In this document: piece after piece, positions 51,378 through 60,054 of the stretch
How positions within the stretch are numbered: position 1 is the first letter of the stretch
Layout: each line of letters starts with the position of its first letter
From: JAKOUL01 sp035378845
Lineage (GTDB): Bacteria > Dictyoglomota > Dictyoglomia > Dictyoglomales > Dictyoglomaceae
Reading direction: 5' to 3'
DNA: 64,000 nt
Assembly (NCBI GenBank): GCA_035378845.1
Contig: DAOSUP010000003.1
Coordinates: forward strand, 83,207 to 147,206
Position numbers and translations under genes: made by a program
The notes under the pieces: model-generated
The model's input: only the letters and a program-made list of their open reading frames with translations
Database searches by the model: none
Told to the model about the DNA's origin: nothing

Positions 51378-52344
51378 ACTTGAAGAACATAAAAAGATTG
51401 TTACAGTTATAGGCGGAGGAACTGGACTTTCTAATATTTTAAGAGGGTTAAAATATTACCCTCTTAAAATTAATGCTATTGTGACAGTAAGCGATGATGG
51501 AGGAAGTTCTGGAAGATTAAGTGAAGAGTTAGGGGTGTTGCCTCCTGGAGATATAAGAAATTGTCTTGTAGCTTTAGCAGATGAAGAATCTCTTATGGCA
51601 AAATTATTCCAGTATAGATTTTCAAATGGAGAATTAAAAGGGCATTCTTTTGGAAACCTTTTCTTAGTAGCAATGTCATCTATATTAGGTGATTTTTTAT
51701 TAGGGATAAAAGAAACAAGTAAGGTACTTGCTATAAGAGGGCAAGTTTTACCTTCCACCCTAACTCGGGTAAGATTAAAAGCAACCTTTGAAGATGGAAA
51801 TGAAATTATAGGTGAAACCTCTATTAGTTCCTACAAAAAAAGTAAAATAAAAAAGATAGAATTAATTCCTTTAAACCCTAATGATAAAATATATGCTACT
51901 CCTGAGGCAATTAAAACCCTTAAAGAGTCTGATTTAATAATTATAGGTCCTGGGAGTTTATACACCAGTATACTTCCAAACTTGATCTTAGAAGAGATAA
52001 AAGAAACATTGAAAAAGTCAAAAGGTTTTAAGATTTATGTGTGCAATGTAATGACCCAGCCAGGGGAGACCACAGGTTATAAATCTTCGGATCATATTAA
52101 AGCGATAATTGAGAATCTGGGTTTTAATCCCGTAGAATATATGATTATAAATACTAAAAAACCTACCAATGAGATTTTACAGAAATATAGAGAGACAGGA
52201 GCTGAATTTGTAGAGCCGGATATAGAGAATGTTAAAAATTTACCCCTTAAAGGTTTTTTAGGGGATTTTATTAATGAAAGCAATGTGGTAAGACATGATC
52301 CCTATAAACTTGCAGGTTTTATTGTATCAAATTTCATTAAGTAA
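51367..52344 (+). CDS. yvcK: YvcK/CofD-like protein (gluconeogenesis factor)
   Basis: 325 residues. VTVIGGGTGLSNILRGLKYY, VTVSDDGGSSGRLSEELGVLPPGDIRNCL and IGPGSLYTSILPNL are hallmarks of the YvcK branch of the CofD-like fold. YvcK binds UDP-GlcNAc and is needed for growth on gluconeogenic carbon sources and for wall homeostasis in Bacilli. A perfect 13-bp inverted repeat (51436-51470) lies within the first 35 codons. The start overlaps rapZ. Confidence 0.92.
   Translation: MSRKLEEHKKIVTVIGGGTGLSNILRGLKYYPLKINAIVTVSDDGGSSGRLSEELGVLPPGDIRNCLVALADEESLMAKLFQYRFSNGELKGHSFGNLFLVAMSSILGDFLLGIKETSKVLAIRGQVLPSTLTRVRLKATFEDGNEIIGETSISSYKKSKIKKIELIPLNPNDKIYATPEAIKTLKESDLIIIGPGSLYTSILPNLILEEIKETLKKSKGFKIYVCNVMTQPGETTGYKSSDHIKAIIENLGFNPVEYMIINTKKPTNEILQKYRETGAEFVEPDIENVKNLPLKGFLGDFINESNVVRHDPYKLAGFIVSNFIK
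51436..51470 (+). repeat. Perfect 13-bp inverted repeat inside yvcK
   Basis: ATTTTAAGAGGGT (51436-51448), loop TAAAATATT, ACCCTCTTAAAAT (51458-51470). It begins 69 bases after the yvcK ATG. No strong T run follows, so terminator function is doubtful, but the RNA hairpin would be stable. Confidence 0.92.
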
Positions 52345-52365
52345 CGAGTTTCTTAGTATAATAAA

Positions 52366-52394
52366 TTGACCAAAGAAAATAATAACCCTATAAT
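52366..52394 (+). promoter_or_regulatory. Promoter of the pgk group
   Basis: TTGACC (52366-52371) and TATAAT (52389-52394), spacer 17 bases, with a leader of about 26 bases carrying AAGGAGGT before the pgk ATG. Confidence 0.8.
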
Positions 52395-52426
52395 ATAAAT
52401 CATAAGAAAGGAGGTTTGAATTTTAG

Positions 52427-53617
52427 ATGGCTAAAAAGACAATTTTAGATTTAAGGGATGAGGGACTAAAAGAGAAAAGAGTATTAGTAAGAGTAGATTT
52501 TAATGTTCCTTTAAAAGATGGTAAGATTACTGATGATAGAAGAATAAGAGAAGCCTTACCTACTATTAAATATTTGGTAGAAAAAGGTGCAAAGGTTATT
52601 CTTGTATCTCATCTGGGAAGACCCAAAGGTTTTCAAGATGACCTTAGGCTTGATCCTGTAGCTGAAAGATTAGAGGAACTCTTAGGAAAAAATGTAAAAA
52701 AATTAAATGACTGTATAGGTGAAGAAGTTGAAAAAGAAGTCTCTAAAATGCAACCCGGAGATATTATTCTTCTTGAAAATATAAGATTTTATAAAGAAGA
52801 AGAAGCTAATGATCCAGAATTTTCAAAGAAATTATCTTCCTTGGCAGATCTTTATGTAAATGATGCCTTTGGTACTGCTCATAGAGCTCATGCTTCTACA
52901 GCAGGTGTTGCCAGTTATATTCCAGGAGTAGCAGGACTTCTTATGAAGAAAGAGATTGAAATTATGGGTAAAGCGTTAGAAAATCCAGAAAGACCATTCG
53001 TTTGTATATTAGGTGGAGCTAAAGTTTCTGATAAAATTGGAGTTATCCAGAACCTTATAGGTAAAGTAGATACTTTGCTTATTGGTGGAGGCATGATGTT
53101 CACATTTCTTAAAGCCTTAGGATACGAGGTAGGAAAATCAAAACTTGAAGAGGATAAAGTTGAGCTTGCAAAAGAACTTATGAATCTTGCTAAAGAGAAA
53201 GGAGTAAAGTTTATTCTTCCTATAGATGCAGTAGTTGTAAAAGAGATTAAGGAAGATGCCCTAACTACCGTTAAAAGTATCTCAGACTTTGATCAGGATG
53301 ATATAGGGGTTGATATTGGACCTGAAACTATAGAGCTTTTCAAGAAAGAAATTTCTCAGGCAAAAACTGTAATATGGAATGGTCCTATGGGAATTTTTGA
53401 AATCCCTGCATTTTCTAATGGAACAAAAGCTATTGCGCGAGCTATAGCAGAAAATAGAAATTGTACAAGTATAGCAGGTGGTGGTGACACAGCTGCAGCA
53501 GTACAACTCTTTGGATTTGATAGTAAATTTACTCATATATCCACAGGTGGTGGTGCTTCTTTAGAGTTCTTAGAAGGGAAGGTACTGCCGGGGGTAGCAG
53601 TTCTTCAAGATAAATAA
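52427..53617 (+). CDS. pgk: Phosphoglycerate kinase
   Basis: 396 residues. VLVRVDFNVPLKDGKITDDRR, the substrate-binding VSHLGRPKG, LLENIRFYKEEE and NDAFGTAHRAHAST, hinge FVCILGGAKVSDK and the nucleotide-binding GGGDTAAAV and STGGGASLEFLEG are all present. It produces ATP from 1,3-bisphosphoglycerate. It starts a group with a roadblock protein, tpiA and secG; gap, its usual neighbour, is not beside it. Confidence 0.97.
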   Translation: MAKKTILDLRDEGLKEKRVLVRVDFNVPLKDGKITDDRRIREALPTIKYLVEKGAKVILVSHLGRPKGFQDDLRLDPVAERLEELLGKNVKKLNDCIGEEVEKEVSKMQPGDIILLENIRFYKEEEANDPEFSKKLSSLADLYVNDAFGTAHRAHASTAGVASYIPGVAGLLMKKEIEIMGKALENPERPFVCILGGAKVSDKIGVIQNLIGKVDTLLIGGGMMFTFLKALGYEVGKSKLEEDKVELAKELMNLAKEKGVKFILPIDAVVVKEIKEDALTTVKSISDFDQDDIGVDIGPETIELFKKEISQAKTVIWNGPMGIFEIPAFSNGTKAIARAIAENRNCTSIAGGGDTAAAVQLFGFDSKFTHISTGGGASLEFLEGKVLPGVAVLQDK

Positions 53618-53637
53618 ATTTTTAAGAGGGGGATAAC

Positions 53638-53994
53638 TTGGCTAATATAAAAGAAACTTTAGAAGAAATTGCTAATTTAGACGGTGTTCAAATTTCGGTC
53701 TTAGTGAGCGATGATGGTTTGGTAATTGAAAGCGTTTCTAAGGATGCTTCTAATGCTGAAGCTTTGGCTGCAGTAGCTTCTGGAAGTTTAAGAGCATCTG
53801 AAATGATAGGTATGGAGCTTACTAAAGGTAATACAAGAGAAATGCTTACTATTTTTGAAGATGGAGCAGTTTTTGTAGTACCATTAGAAGGAAAACCTGC
53901 TATTTTAGTGGTAGTTTCAAATAAATTGGCAAACCTTGGTAAGATAAGAATTAGAATTAAAAAAAGTGCCTTTCAATTAGCAAGGCAAATCTAA
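53638..53994 (+). CDS. Roadblock/LC7-domain protein
   Basis: 118 residues from a TTG start with GAGGGGGAT upstream. One roadblock/LC7 domain covers nearly the whole chain: LEEIANLDGVQISVLVSDDG at 7-26, GSLRASEMIGMELTKGNTREMLTIFEDG, and VVSNKLANLGKIRIRIKKSA. In bacteria such proteins regulate small Ras-like GTPases (MglB with MglA) or act in NTPase complexes. No GTPase gene is adjacent. It sits between pgk and tpiA with short spacers, so it is probably transcribed with glycolytic genes. Confidence 0.87.
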   Translation: MANIKETLEEIANLDGVQISVLVSDDGLVIESVSKDASNAEALAAVASGSLRASEMIGMELTKGNTREMLTIFEDGAVFVVPLEGKPAILVVVSNKLANLGKIRIRIKKSAFQLARQI

Positions 53995-54016
53995 TTTATA
54001 TTTTAGGAGGAAAACA

Positions 54017-54766
54017 TTGAGAAAAAAGATTATTGCTGCTAACTGGAAAATGTATAAGACTTGTAAAGAAACAGAAGAATTTATTATGGAATTTCTTAGT
54101 CTCTCGCAAGGTTATACTGAAAAAGAAGTAGTAATTTGTCCTCCTTTTACTTCATTGTGTACTGCTCAAAAACTGCTTAAAGATACTCCTTATAGACTTG
54201 GTGCTCAGAATATGTTTTGGGAAAAAGAAGGAGCCTATACAGGAGAAATCTCCCCATTAATGATTAAAGATTTAAATTGTGAATATATTATAATAGGACA
54301 TTCTGAAAGAAGGCAGTATTTTGGAGAGACTAATGAAAATATTAATAAGAAAATAAAATCTGCATTTTCTTGGGGTTTAAAACCAATTTTTTGTGTAGGT
54401 GAAAAATGGGAAGAAAGAGAGAATGGAAAAACTAAAGAAGTAATAAGAGAGCAGGTTACTAAAGGTCTTATGGGAGTAGAGAAAGAACATATAGAAAATC
54501 TTGTAATAGCCTATGAGCCAGTATGGGCTATAGGTACCGGTCACTACGCAAAAGGTGAAGATGCTAATGAGGTGGCAAATTTAATTCGTAATATAATATC
54601 AGAAGTGTTTTCAAAAGACGTTGCAGATAAAGTTAGAATTCAATATGGGGGTAGTGTAAATCCCCAGAATGTTTTAGAATTTTTATCTCAACCAGAAATA
54701 GATGGAGCTCTTGTAGGGGGAGCAAGTTTAAAGCCTCAATCTTTCTGGGAAATAGTCAAAAGTTAA
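54017..54766 (+). CDS. tpiA: Triosephosphate isomerase
   Basis: 249 residues from TTG with AGGAGGAA upstream. The active-site residues are visible: N9/K11 in AANWKMYK, H95 in IIGHSERR and E167 in AYEPVWAIGTG, plus the phosphate-binding YGGSV and ALVGGASL. It interconverts the two triose phosphates. Located downstream of pgk and a roadblock gene and directly before secG. Confidence 0.97.
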   Translation: MRKKIIAANWKMYKTCKETEEFIMEFLSLSQGYTEKEVVICPPFTSLCTAQKLLKDTPYRLGAQNMFWEKEGAYTGEISPLMIKDLNCEYIIIGHSERRQYFGETNENINKKIKSAFSWGLKPIFCVGEKWEERENGKTKEVIREQVTKGLMGVEKEHIENLVIAYEPVWAIGTGHYAKGEDANEVANLIRNIISEVFSKDVADKVRIQYGGSVNPQNVLEFLSQPEIDGALVGGASLKPQSFWEIVKS

Positions 54767-54790
54767 ATATTTGAAAGAGGTGTAAGATAT

Positions 54791-55009
54791 ATGGTAACAT
54801 TTTTGTATATTTTGCATTTTTTGGTATCTATAGGAATAATAGTGGTAATCTTATTTCAGTCTGAGGTAGGAGAAGGATTCGGATTTATGGGAGGAGAAAC
54901 AACTTTTTATAAAGCAAAAAAAAGAATGGAAAAGGGGCTTAAGCAAGCCACAGTTGTTCTTGCGGTTCTTTTTATGATAACCTCAGTATTAATTTTTGTG
55001 GTCCATTAA
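54791..55009 (+). CDS. secG: Protein translocase subunit SecG
   Basis: 72 residues with two membrane helices (about 3-20 and 52-71) joined by GEGFGFMGGETTFYKAKKRMEKG, the standard SecG layout. It supports SecYEG-driven export. The pgk-tpiA-secG order is found in many bacteria. A Shine-Dalgarno-like GAAAGAGGTG lies upstream. Confidence 0.9.
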   Translation: MVTFLYILHFLVSIGIIVVILFQSEVGEGFGFMGGETTFYKAKKRMEKGLKQATVVLAVLFMITSVLIFVVH

Positions 55010-55024
55010 AATTTTTTATGAAAT

Positions 55025-55053
55025 TTGAGAAGTTTTTTGTTAAGTCATATAAT
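55025..55053 (+). promoter_or_regulatory. Promoter of the asp23 to Lon-fold group
   Basis: TTGAGA (55025-55030) and TATAAT (55048-55053), spacer 17 bases. The expected start near 55060 leaves a leader of about 38 bases ending in TTTAGGAG before asp23. Confidence 0.7.
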
Positions 55054-55097
55054 TTTTTAAAAAGGGATGTATTTTTAGTTTAGGAGACTTGCTAAAA

Positions 55098-55526
55098 ATG
55101 AGTTGGTTACAAGATTTTATATTTAGACATTCTAAAGGTAAACAGAGATATTTTACTGGTGTCGGCTGGGTAGAGATATCAGAGAGTGCTATAGCTACAT
55201 TAGCAAGTCTTGCTACTTTACAAAGTTACGGTGTTGTTGGGATGGCATCAAGAAGCATTGCTGACGGTATTAGTGAATTGCTTAGGTTAGAAGAAATAAA
55301 CAAAGGAGTGCAAATTGAACTTGTGGAGGAAGGCATTAAAGTGGATCTATATATAATTGTAGCTTATGGTGTCAAGATTCCTGAGGTGGCTCATAATGTG
55401 ATGGAACGTGTAAAATGGAATTTGGAAAAAACCACAGGACTTGCTGTTCAAACTGTGAATGTAAATATATGGGGAATAAGATTAAGAGAAGAGGAGAAGG
55501 AACCCTTTCAATGGGAAGAGATGTGA
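55098..55526 (+). CDS. Asp23/Gls24 family (DUF322) envelope stress protein
   Basis: 142 residues starting MSWLQDFIFRHSK. I prefer ATG 55098, 11 bases after AGGAG; a TTG at 55089 lies too close to that site. The Asp23 fold is recognisable in GVGWVEISESAIATLASLATLQSYGVVGMAS, GVQIELVEEGIKVDLYIIVAYGVKIPEVAH and VNVNIWGIRL. Family members attach near the membrane and react to wall stress. It normally precedes the DAK/FakA-type gene, as here. Confidence 0.88.
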   Translation: MSWLQDFIFRHSKGKQRYFTGVGWVEISESAIATLASLATLQSYGVVGMASRSIADGISELLRLEEINKGVQIELVEEGIKVDLYIIVAYGVKIPEVAHNVMERVKWNLEKTTGLAVQTVNVNIWGIRLREEEKEPFQWEEM

Positions 55527-57154
55527 TGAAGGTTGATACAATTGATGGATTACTCCTTATAAAGCTTTTTGAACTGGCAACATATCAATTAAAAATACAT
55601 AGAGAAGAGATAGATTTATTAAATGTTTTCCCTGTTCCTGATGGTGATACTGGAACTAATATGTTATATACTTTGCAATTTACACTAAATGAACTCAAGA
55701 AACAAAAAAATAATAATTTAAGAAGTATTGCAGAATTAGCTATAAGGGGATCACTCATGGGAGCAAGGGGAAATTCAGGTGTTATTCTTTCTCAAATTAT
55801 TCGTGGATTTTGTGAGGTAATAAGAGATGTAGAGTATATAGATGCAGATGTATGGATTAAAAGTTGGCAGAATGCTACAAAGGTAGCTTATGGAGCTGTT
55901 TTAAATCCTACTGAAGGAACCATTTTAACGGTACTAAGAGAAGGTGCAAAAGAAGCAGTAATAGCAGGAAGAGAGAGCAGCGATATCAGAGAGATCACCC
56001 GAAGAATGCTCGAAAGGGGAAAGGTGGCACTTTCTAATACTCCGAACCTTCTTCCTATTTTGAAAGAAGCAAAGGTAGTAGATGCAGGAGGACAAGGACT
56101 TGTTTATTTTTGGACTGGTTTTTATAACGGTCTTTGTGGTGTTGAAATTGGAGAGGAAGAGATAAAAGAACCTCTTGAGATAAGAGAAAGACCAGAGAAA
56201 GAAGTTCTTGAAAGTTATGTTTTGACTTATCAGTATTGTACAGAATTCATTATAAATTCAGAAGAAAATGTTGAATTTTCATTTTTTAAACAATGGTTAG
56301 AATCTCAGGGAGATAGTATAATTACCTCTGAAGTCCCTGGACTTTTAAAGGTTCATATACACACAAACCATCCGGGATCAGTACTAGAAAAAGCTATGGA
56401 ACTTGGGACTTTATCTCGTATAAAAATTGATAATATGGCAGAACAGCATCAAGAAAGACTAAGAGAAGAGATAGAGAGTGATACAATTACTTCTTTAAAA
56501 GAGATTGGATTTGTAGCTGTATCTTGGGGTGAAGGTTTAGAGGATATTTTTAAAAGTTTAGGTGTAGATGTTATTGTAAATGGAGGACAAACTTTAAATC
56601 CCAGTGTAGAAACTCTTTCAGATGCCGTAGAAAAACTAAGGGCTAAAAAGATCTTTATACTTCCAAATAATAAAAATGTGTTCTTAGCTGCAAAACAATT
56701 AGAGAATATTTATAAAGATAAAGTGGTTGTAATTCCTACAAAGCATGTTTTGGAAGGTATAAGAGCTCTTTATGAGTTTAATCCTAAAAATGATTGGAAA
56801 ATAGTAAAAGAAAAGATGGAAGCAGGTATGAAAAAGATTAAAATTGTAGAAGTAACAAGAGCTATAAAAGACTCTACAATTAACGGTTTTAATATAAGTG
56901 AAGGAGATATAATTGGTATAAGCGATGATAAAATAAAAGTGGTTGGAAAAAATATAGAAGAGGTTTGTCTTAATACATTAGATGCTATCTTAGAAAAGGA
57001 TAAAGAGGTTATATCAGTATTCTATGGAGAGAAGGTTTCAAAAGAAGAAGCTGAAAATATGGTTAAAAGAATACATGAAAAATATCCAGATTTTGAAACA
57101 GAATTAAAATATGGTGGACAACCCTTCTATTTTTACTATATAGGAGTAGAATAG
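55526..57154 (+). CDS. DAK2/DegV-domain kinase subunit, FakA (YloV) family
   Basis: 542 residues. I place the start at ATG 55526 (overlapping the asp23 stop, TGATG), because upstream codons overlap asp23 in another frame. The DhaL-like ATP-binding domain has FPVPDGDTGTNM at 35-46, RGSLMGARGNSGVILSQIIRGF and DAGGQGLVYFWTG. The C-terminal half resembles the YloV/FakA extension. In Firmicutes FakA phosphorylates fatty acids with a separate FakB (DegV) partner, which is not in this window. Confidence 0.87.
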   Translation: MKVDTIDGLLLIKLFELATYQLKIHREEIDLLNVFPVPDGDTGTNMLYTLQFTLNELKKQKNNNLRSIAELAIRGSLMGARGNSGVILSQIIRGFCEVIRDVEYIDADVWIKSWQNATKVAYGAVLNPTEGTILTVLREGAKEAVIAGRESSDIREITRRMLERGKVALSNTPNLLPILKEAKVVDAGGQGLVYFWTGFYNGLCGVEIGEEEIKEPLEIRERPEKEVLESYVLTYQYCTEFIINSEENVEFSFFKQWLESQGDSIITSEVPGLLKVHIHTNHPGSVLEKAMELGTLSRIKIDNMAEQHQERLREEIESDTITSLKEIGFVAVSWGEGLEDIFKSLGVDVIVNGGQTLNPSVETLSDAVEKLRAKKIFILPNNKNVFLAAKQLENIYKDKVVVIPTKHVLEGIRALYEFNPKNDWKIVKEKMEAGMKKIKIVEVTRAIKDSTINGFNISEGDIIGISDDKIKVVGKNIEEVCLNTLDAILEKDKEVISVFYGEKVSKEEAENMVKRIHEKYPDFETELKYGGQPFYFYYIGVE

Positions 57155-57165
57155 AAACCTCTTTG

Positions 57166-59493
57166 ATGTCTGATACTATTAAAATCCTTAAAGGACTCAG
57201 GGGAATCTTAGAAAAAGAGATCTCCTCTAATTACTCTGATAAAAGTGTTAAGTATGGTCTTGAAAAAACTATTTCTGTGGCTATCTCTCAATTTCCAATT
57301 TGGAATGGTTTTTGGACCTACAAAGTTTTGGAGTATATAAAAGATTATTCTAATAAAGATATTAGTGAAAGAAAGAAAAGTATAGATAAAATATACGAAA
57401 TAGTTCTAAATGCGTTAGATTTTTATTCTTCTACAGACTTCTGGGATAAGCCTGTCCAATATGTGAAGGGTGTAGGACCAAAAAGAGCTGAGCTTCTTAA
57501 AAAACTTGGAGTGGAAAATTTATATGATCTTATCACTTATTATCCGAGAGATTATGATGACAGGTCAAAACTGAAAAAGATTTCAGATTTGAGATTTGAG
57601 GAAAAAGTTACCTTAAAGGTTAAAATACTAAATTATGAAGAAGCTAAAACTTTATATAGAAAAATTCCTATTTTAAGAGCTAAAATAGCTGATGAAACAG
57701 GAGTAGCATATGCAGTTTGGTATAACCAAAGATATATAAAAAAGACACTTCCTCCTGGCACTTTTGTGCTTATTTCAGGTATCCCCAAGAAAGTTTCAGG
57801 GTGCTTTCAATTTGAAAATCCAGAATATGAAACTTTTGAGGATGATGAAAAAGAATTTTTACATGTGGGAAGAATTGTACCTCTTTATTCACTGACCTTA
57901 GGACTTACACAAAAAACTTTAAGGCAGATAATATATGACACGCTTACTATGTATGCAATGTTTTTAGAAGATCCTCTCCCCAAAGCCTTAAAAGAGAAAT
58001 ATAAGTTAATGGATAAACCTATAAGTATTTGGGAGAAGCATTTTCCCATATCTTTTTTAACTATGGGGAGTGCTACTAAAAGGCTTGTGTTTGAGGAATT
58101 ATTATTTCTTCAGCTTTCTCTTGTAGAAAAGAAGAAAGAGATTGAGCTTTTATCGGCTCCGGTATTTAAAACAGGTGATTTAGTGGATAAATTTATTCAT
58201 AACTTGCCTTTTAGTTTAACAAAAGCTCAAGAAAGGGTATGGGAAGAGATAATAAATGATTTATCTTCAGGAAAGCCTATGCATAGGCTCTTACAAGGAG
58301 ATGTGGGTTCTGGTAAGACTATAATAGCAGCTCTCTCTGTAATTTTAGCCTACGAAAATGGATATCAATCTGCTTTTATGGTTCCCACAGAAATATTGGC
58401 AGAACAACATTATACCAAACTTAAAGAATTATTTGAGCCATTAGGTATAAAAATTGGACTTTTAACTGGGAGTCTTAATAAAAAGGAGAAAGATAGAATT
58501 TATTTAGATTTAGCAGAAGGAAAACTTTTTGTTGTTATTGGTACGCACGCACTTATCCAAGAAGATGTGACTTTCAAGAAATTAGGACTTGTAATAATAG
58601 ATGAACAGCATAGATTTGGAGTTATACAGAGATCAGTTCTTGGGAAAAAAGGAGAAAATCCACATCTTTTAGTGATGACTGCAACTCCAATTCCTCGGAC
58701 TCTTGCCCTTACCGTCTACGGCGAACTTGATGTATCAGTAATTGATGAGCTTCCACCTGGGAGAAAGCCTGTAACTACATATCTTGTTTCAAAATCTGAG
58801 AGGAAAAAAATTTATTCTCTTGTGGCAAAAGAAGTGGAACAAGGGAAACAAGCCTTTGTGGTATGTCCACTTATTGAGGAGTCAGAAAAGCTTGAGGCAG
58901 AATCAGCCAAGAAGTTATATGAGACACTACAGAAAGAGTTTCCTCATATAAAGATGGGACTTATCCATGGACTTATTCCCAAGGAAGAAAGAGATCAGGT
59001 GATGGAAAAGTTTAGAGAGGGAAATATAAAAATTTTAGTTGCTACAACGGTTATAGAAGTGGGAGTTGATGTTCCAAATGCGTCTATAATGGTTATTGAA
59101 GATGCAGAACGTTTTGGACTTGCTCAGCTACACCAGCTTAGGGGAAGGGTAGGAAGGGGAAGTATACAATCTTATTGTTTTTTAATTGCAAATCTACGGA
59201 GCAAAGAAATAAGAGAAAGACTTGAGATTTTAGTAGAGACTAATGATGGCTTTAAGATAGCTAATAAAGATTTAGAGATTAGAGGACCGGGAGAATTTTT
59301 TGGAACTAAACAACATGGTATTTTTGATGTAAAACTTGTGGATTTTACAAGAGATATGAGACTTTTAGAGATAACAAGAAAAGAAGCTTTTGAATTGATC
59401 AACGGGAAATATCTGGAAGCTTCTGAAAGCTTACTATTAGACAAATGGCTTGAAAGAAGTGTAAGAGAAACGGAGAAAGAAATTGTCATCTGA
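57166..59493 (+). CDS. recG: ATP-dependent DNA helicase RecG
   Basis: About 775 residues. The wedge OB domain is preceded by VQYVKGVGPKRAELLKKLG and TYYPRDYDDRSK. The helicase motifs are LLQGDVGSGKT (Walker A), IIDEQHRFGV (DEQH box), MTATPIPRTLALT, GLIPKEERDQVMEKFREG and QLRGRVGRG. It rescues stalled replication forks. The N-terminus has about 100 extra helical residues, seen in several thermophiles. The start is ATG 57166; TTG 57163 directly before it is possible. Confidence 0.96.
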   Translation: MSDTIKILKGLRGILEKEISSNYSDKSVKYGLEKTISVAISQFPIWNGFWTYKVLEYIKDYSNKDISERKKSIDKIYEIVLNALDFYSSTDFWDKPVQYVKGVGPKRAELLKKLGVENLYDLITYYPRDYDDRSKLKKISDLRFEEKVTLKVKILNYEEAKTLYRKIPILRAKIADETGVAYAVWYNQRYIKKTLPPGTFVLISGIPKKVSGCFQFENPEYETFEDDEKEFLHVGRIVPLYSLTLGLTQKTLRQIIYDTLTMYAMFLEDPLPKALKEKYKLMDKPISIWEKHFPISFLTMGSATKRLVFEELLFLQLSLVEKKKEIELLSAPVFKTGDLVDKFIHNLPFSLTKAQERVWEEIINDLSSGKPMHRLLQGDVGSGKTIIAALSVILAYENGYQSAFMVPTEILAEQHYTKLKELFEPLGIKIGLLTGSLNKKEKDRIYLDLAEGKLFVVIGTHALIQEDVTFKKLGLVIIDEQHRFGVIQRSVLGKKGENPHLLVMTATPIPRTLALTVYGELDVSVIDELPPGRKPVTTYLVSKSERKKIYSLVAKEVEQGKQAFVVCPLIEESEKLEAESAKKLYETLQKEFPHIKMGLIHGLIPKEERDQVMEKFREGNIKILVATTVIEVGVDVPNASIMVIEDAERFGLAQLHQLRGRVGRGSIQSYCFLIANLRSKEIRERLEILVETNDGFKIANKDLEIRGPGEFFGTKQHGIFDVKLVDFTRDMRLLEITRKEAFELINGKYLEASESLLLDKWLERSVRETEKEIVI

Positions 59494-60049
59494 AATTAGA
59501 ATTTCAGGTGGATTTTTAAAAGGAGAGAGTATTAATGTTCTTAGAAAAGGTTCCTATAGGATTACTATGGAACAGGCGAGAAAATCTCTATTTGATACCT
59601 TAGGAGATAAGGTATCAAATAGTATTTTTATGGATCTTTTTGCAGGTTCAGGAATTGTAGGTATAGAAGCCTTAAGTTATGGAGCTGAAAAGGTAGTTTT
59701 TGTAGAGAAGTACCCTCTTGCTATTATGATGATTAGAAAAAATTTAAAAAAGCTTAGTTTGGAAGAAAAAACAGAAGTCTTTTGTCAAGATGTGTTTATG
59801 TTTTTAAGAAAAAATCCAGTTTATAAATTTGATATAATATTTGCAGATCCTCCGTATGATATAGAAAAAAATATTAATAATATTGTAAAATATGTAAGTG
59901 ATAATTTTTGGCTTAAGGAAAATGGAATACTTATAATAGAGCATCATAAGAAGACTGTTTTAGAAGAAAGTTTTGAAGATTTGAAACTTGTGCATGAGAA
60001 GAGAATAGGAGAAACTTCTTTTAGTTATTTTTCTTATAAAGGAGAATAA
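59483..60049 (+). CDS. rsmD: 16S rRNA (guanine(966)-N2)-methyltransferase RsmD
   Basis: 188 residues from TTG 59483, after CGGAGA within the end of recG (11-base overlap). ISGGFLKGESI, ITMEQARKSLFDTLGD, DLFAGSGIVGIEALSYGA (SAM motif I) and DIIFADPPYD (catalytic motif IV) are standard. It methylates G966 of 16S rRNA. A perfect 13-bp inverted repeat (59590-59620) followed by T-rich sequence lies inside the coding region. coaD follows, the usual arrangement. Confidence 0.95.
   Translation: MSSEIRISGGFLKGESINVLRKGSYRITMEQARKSLFDTLGDKVSNSIFMDLFAGSGIVGIEALSYGAEKVVFVEKYPLAIMMIRKNLKKLSLEEKTEVFCQDVFMFLRKNPVYKFDIIFADPPYDIEKNINNIVKYVSDNFWLKENGILIIEHHKKTVLEESFEDLKLVHEKRIGETSFSYFSYKGE
59590..59620 (+). 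repeat. Perfect 13-bp inverted repeat inside rsmD, followed by a T run
   Basis: ATTTGATACCTTA (59590-59602), loop GGAGA, TAAGGTATCAAAT (59608-59620), then AGTATTTTTATGG. It resembles an intrinsic terminator with the T run displaced by four bases. It starts 107 bases after the rsmD start. Confidence 0.92.
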
Positions 60050-60054
60050 AAAAC

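Noticed and set aside
55415..55525. 37-codon N-terminal extension of the FakA-type protein
   Set aside because: It overlaps asp23 in another frame, is Cys and Lys rich and unlike the family; the start at 55526 fits better.
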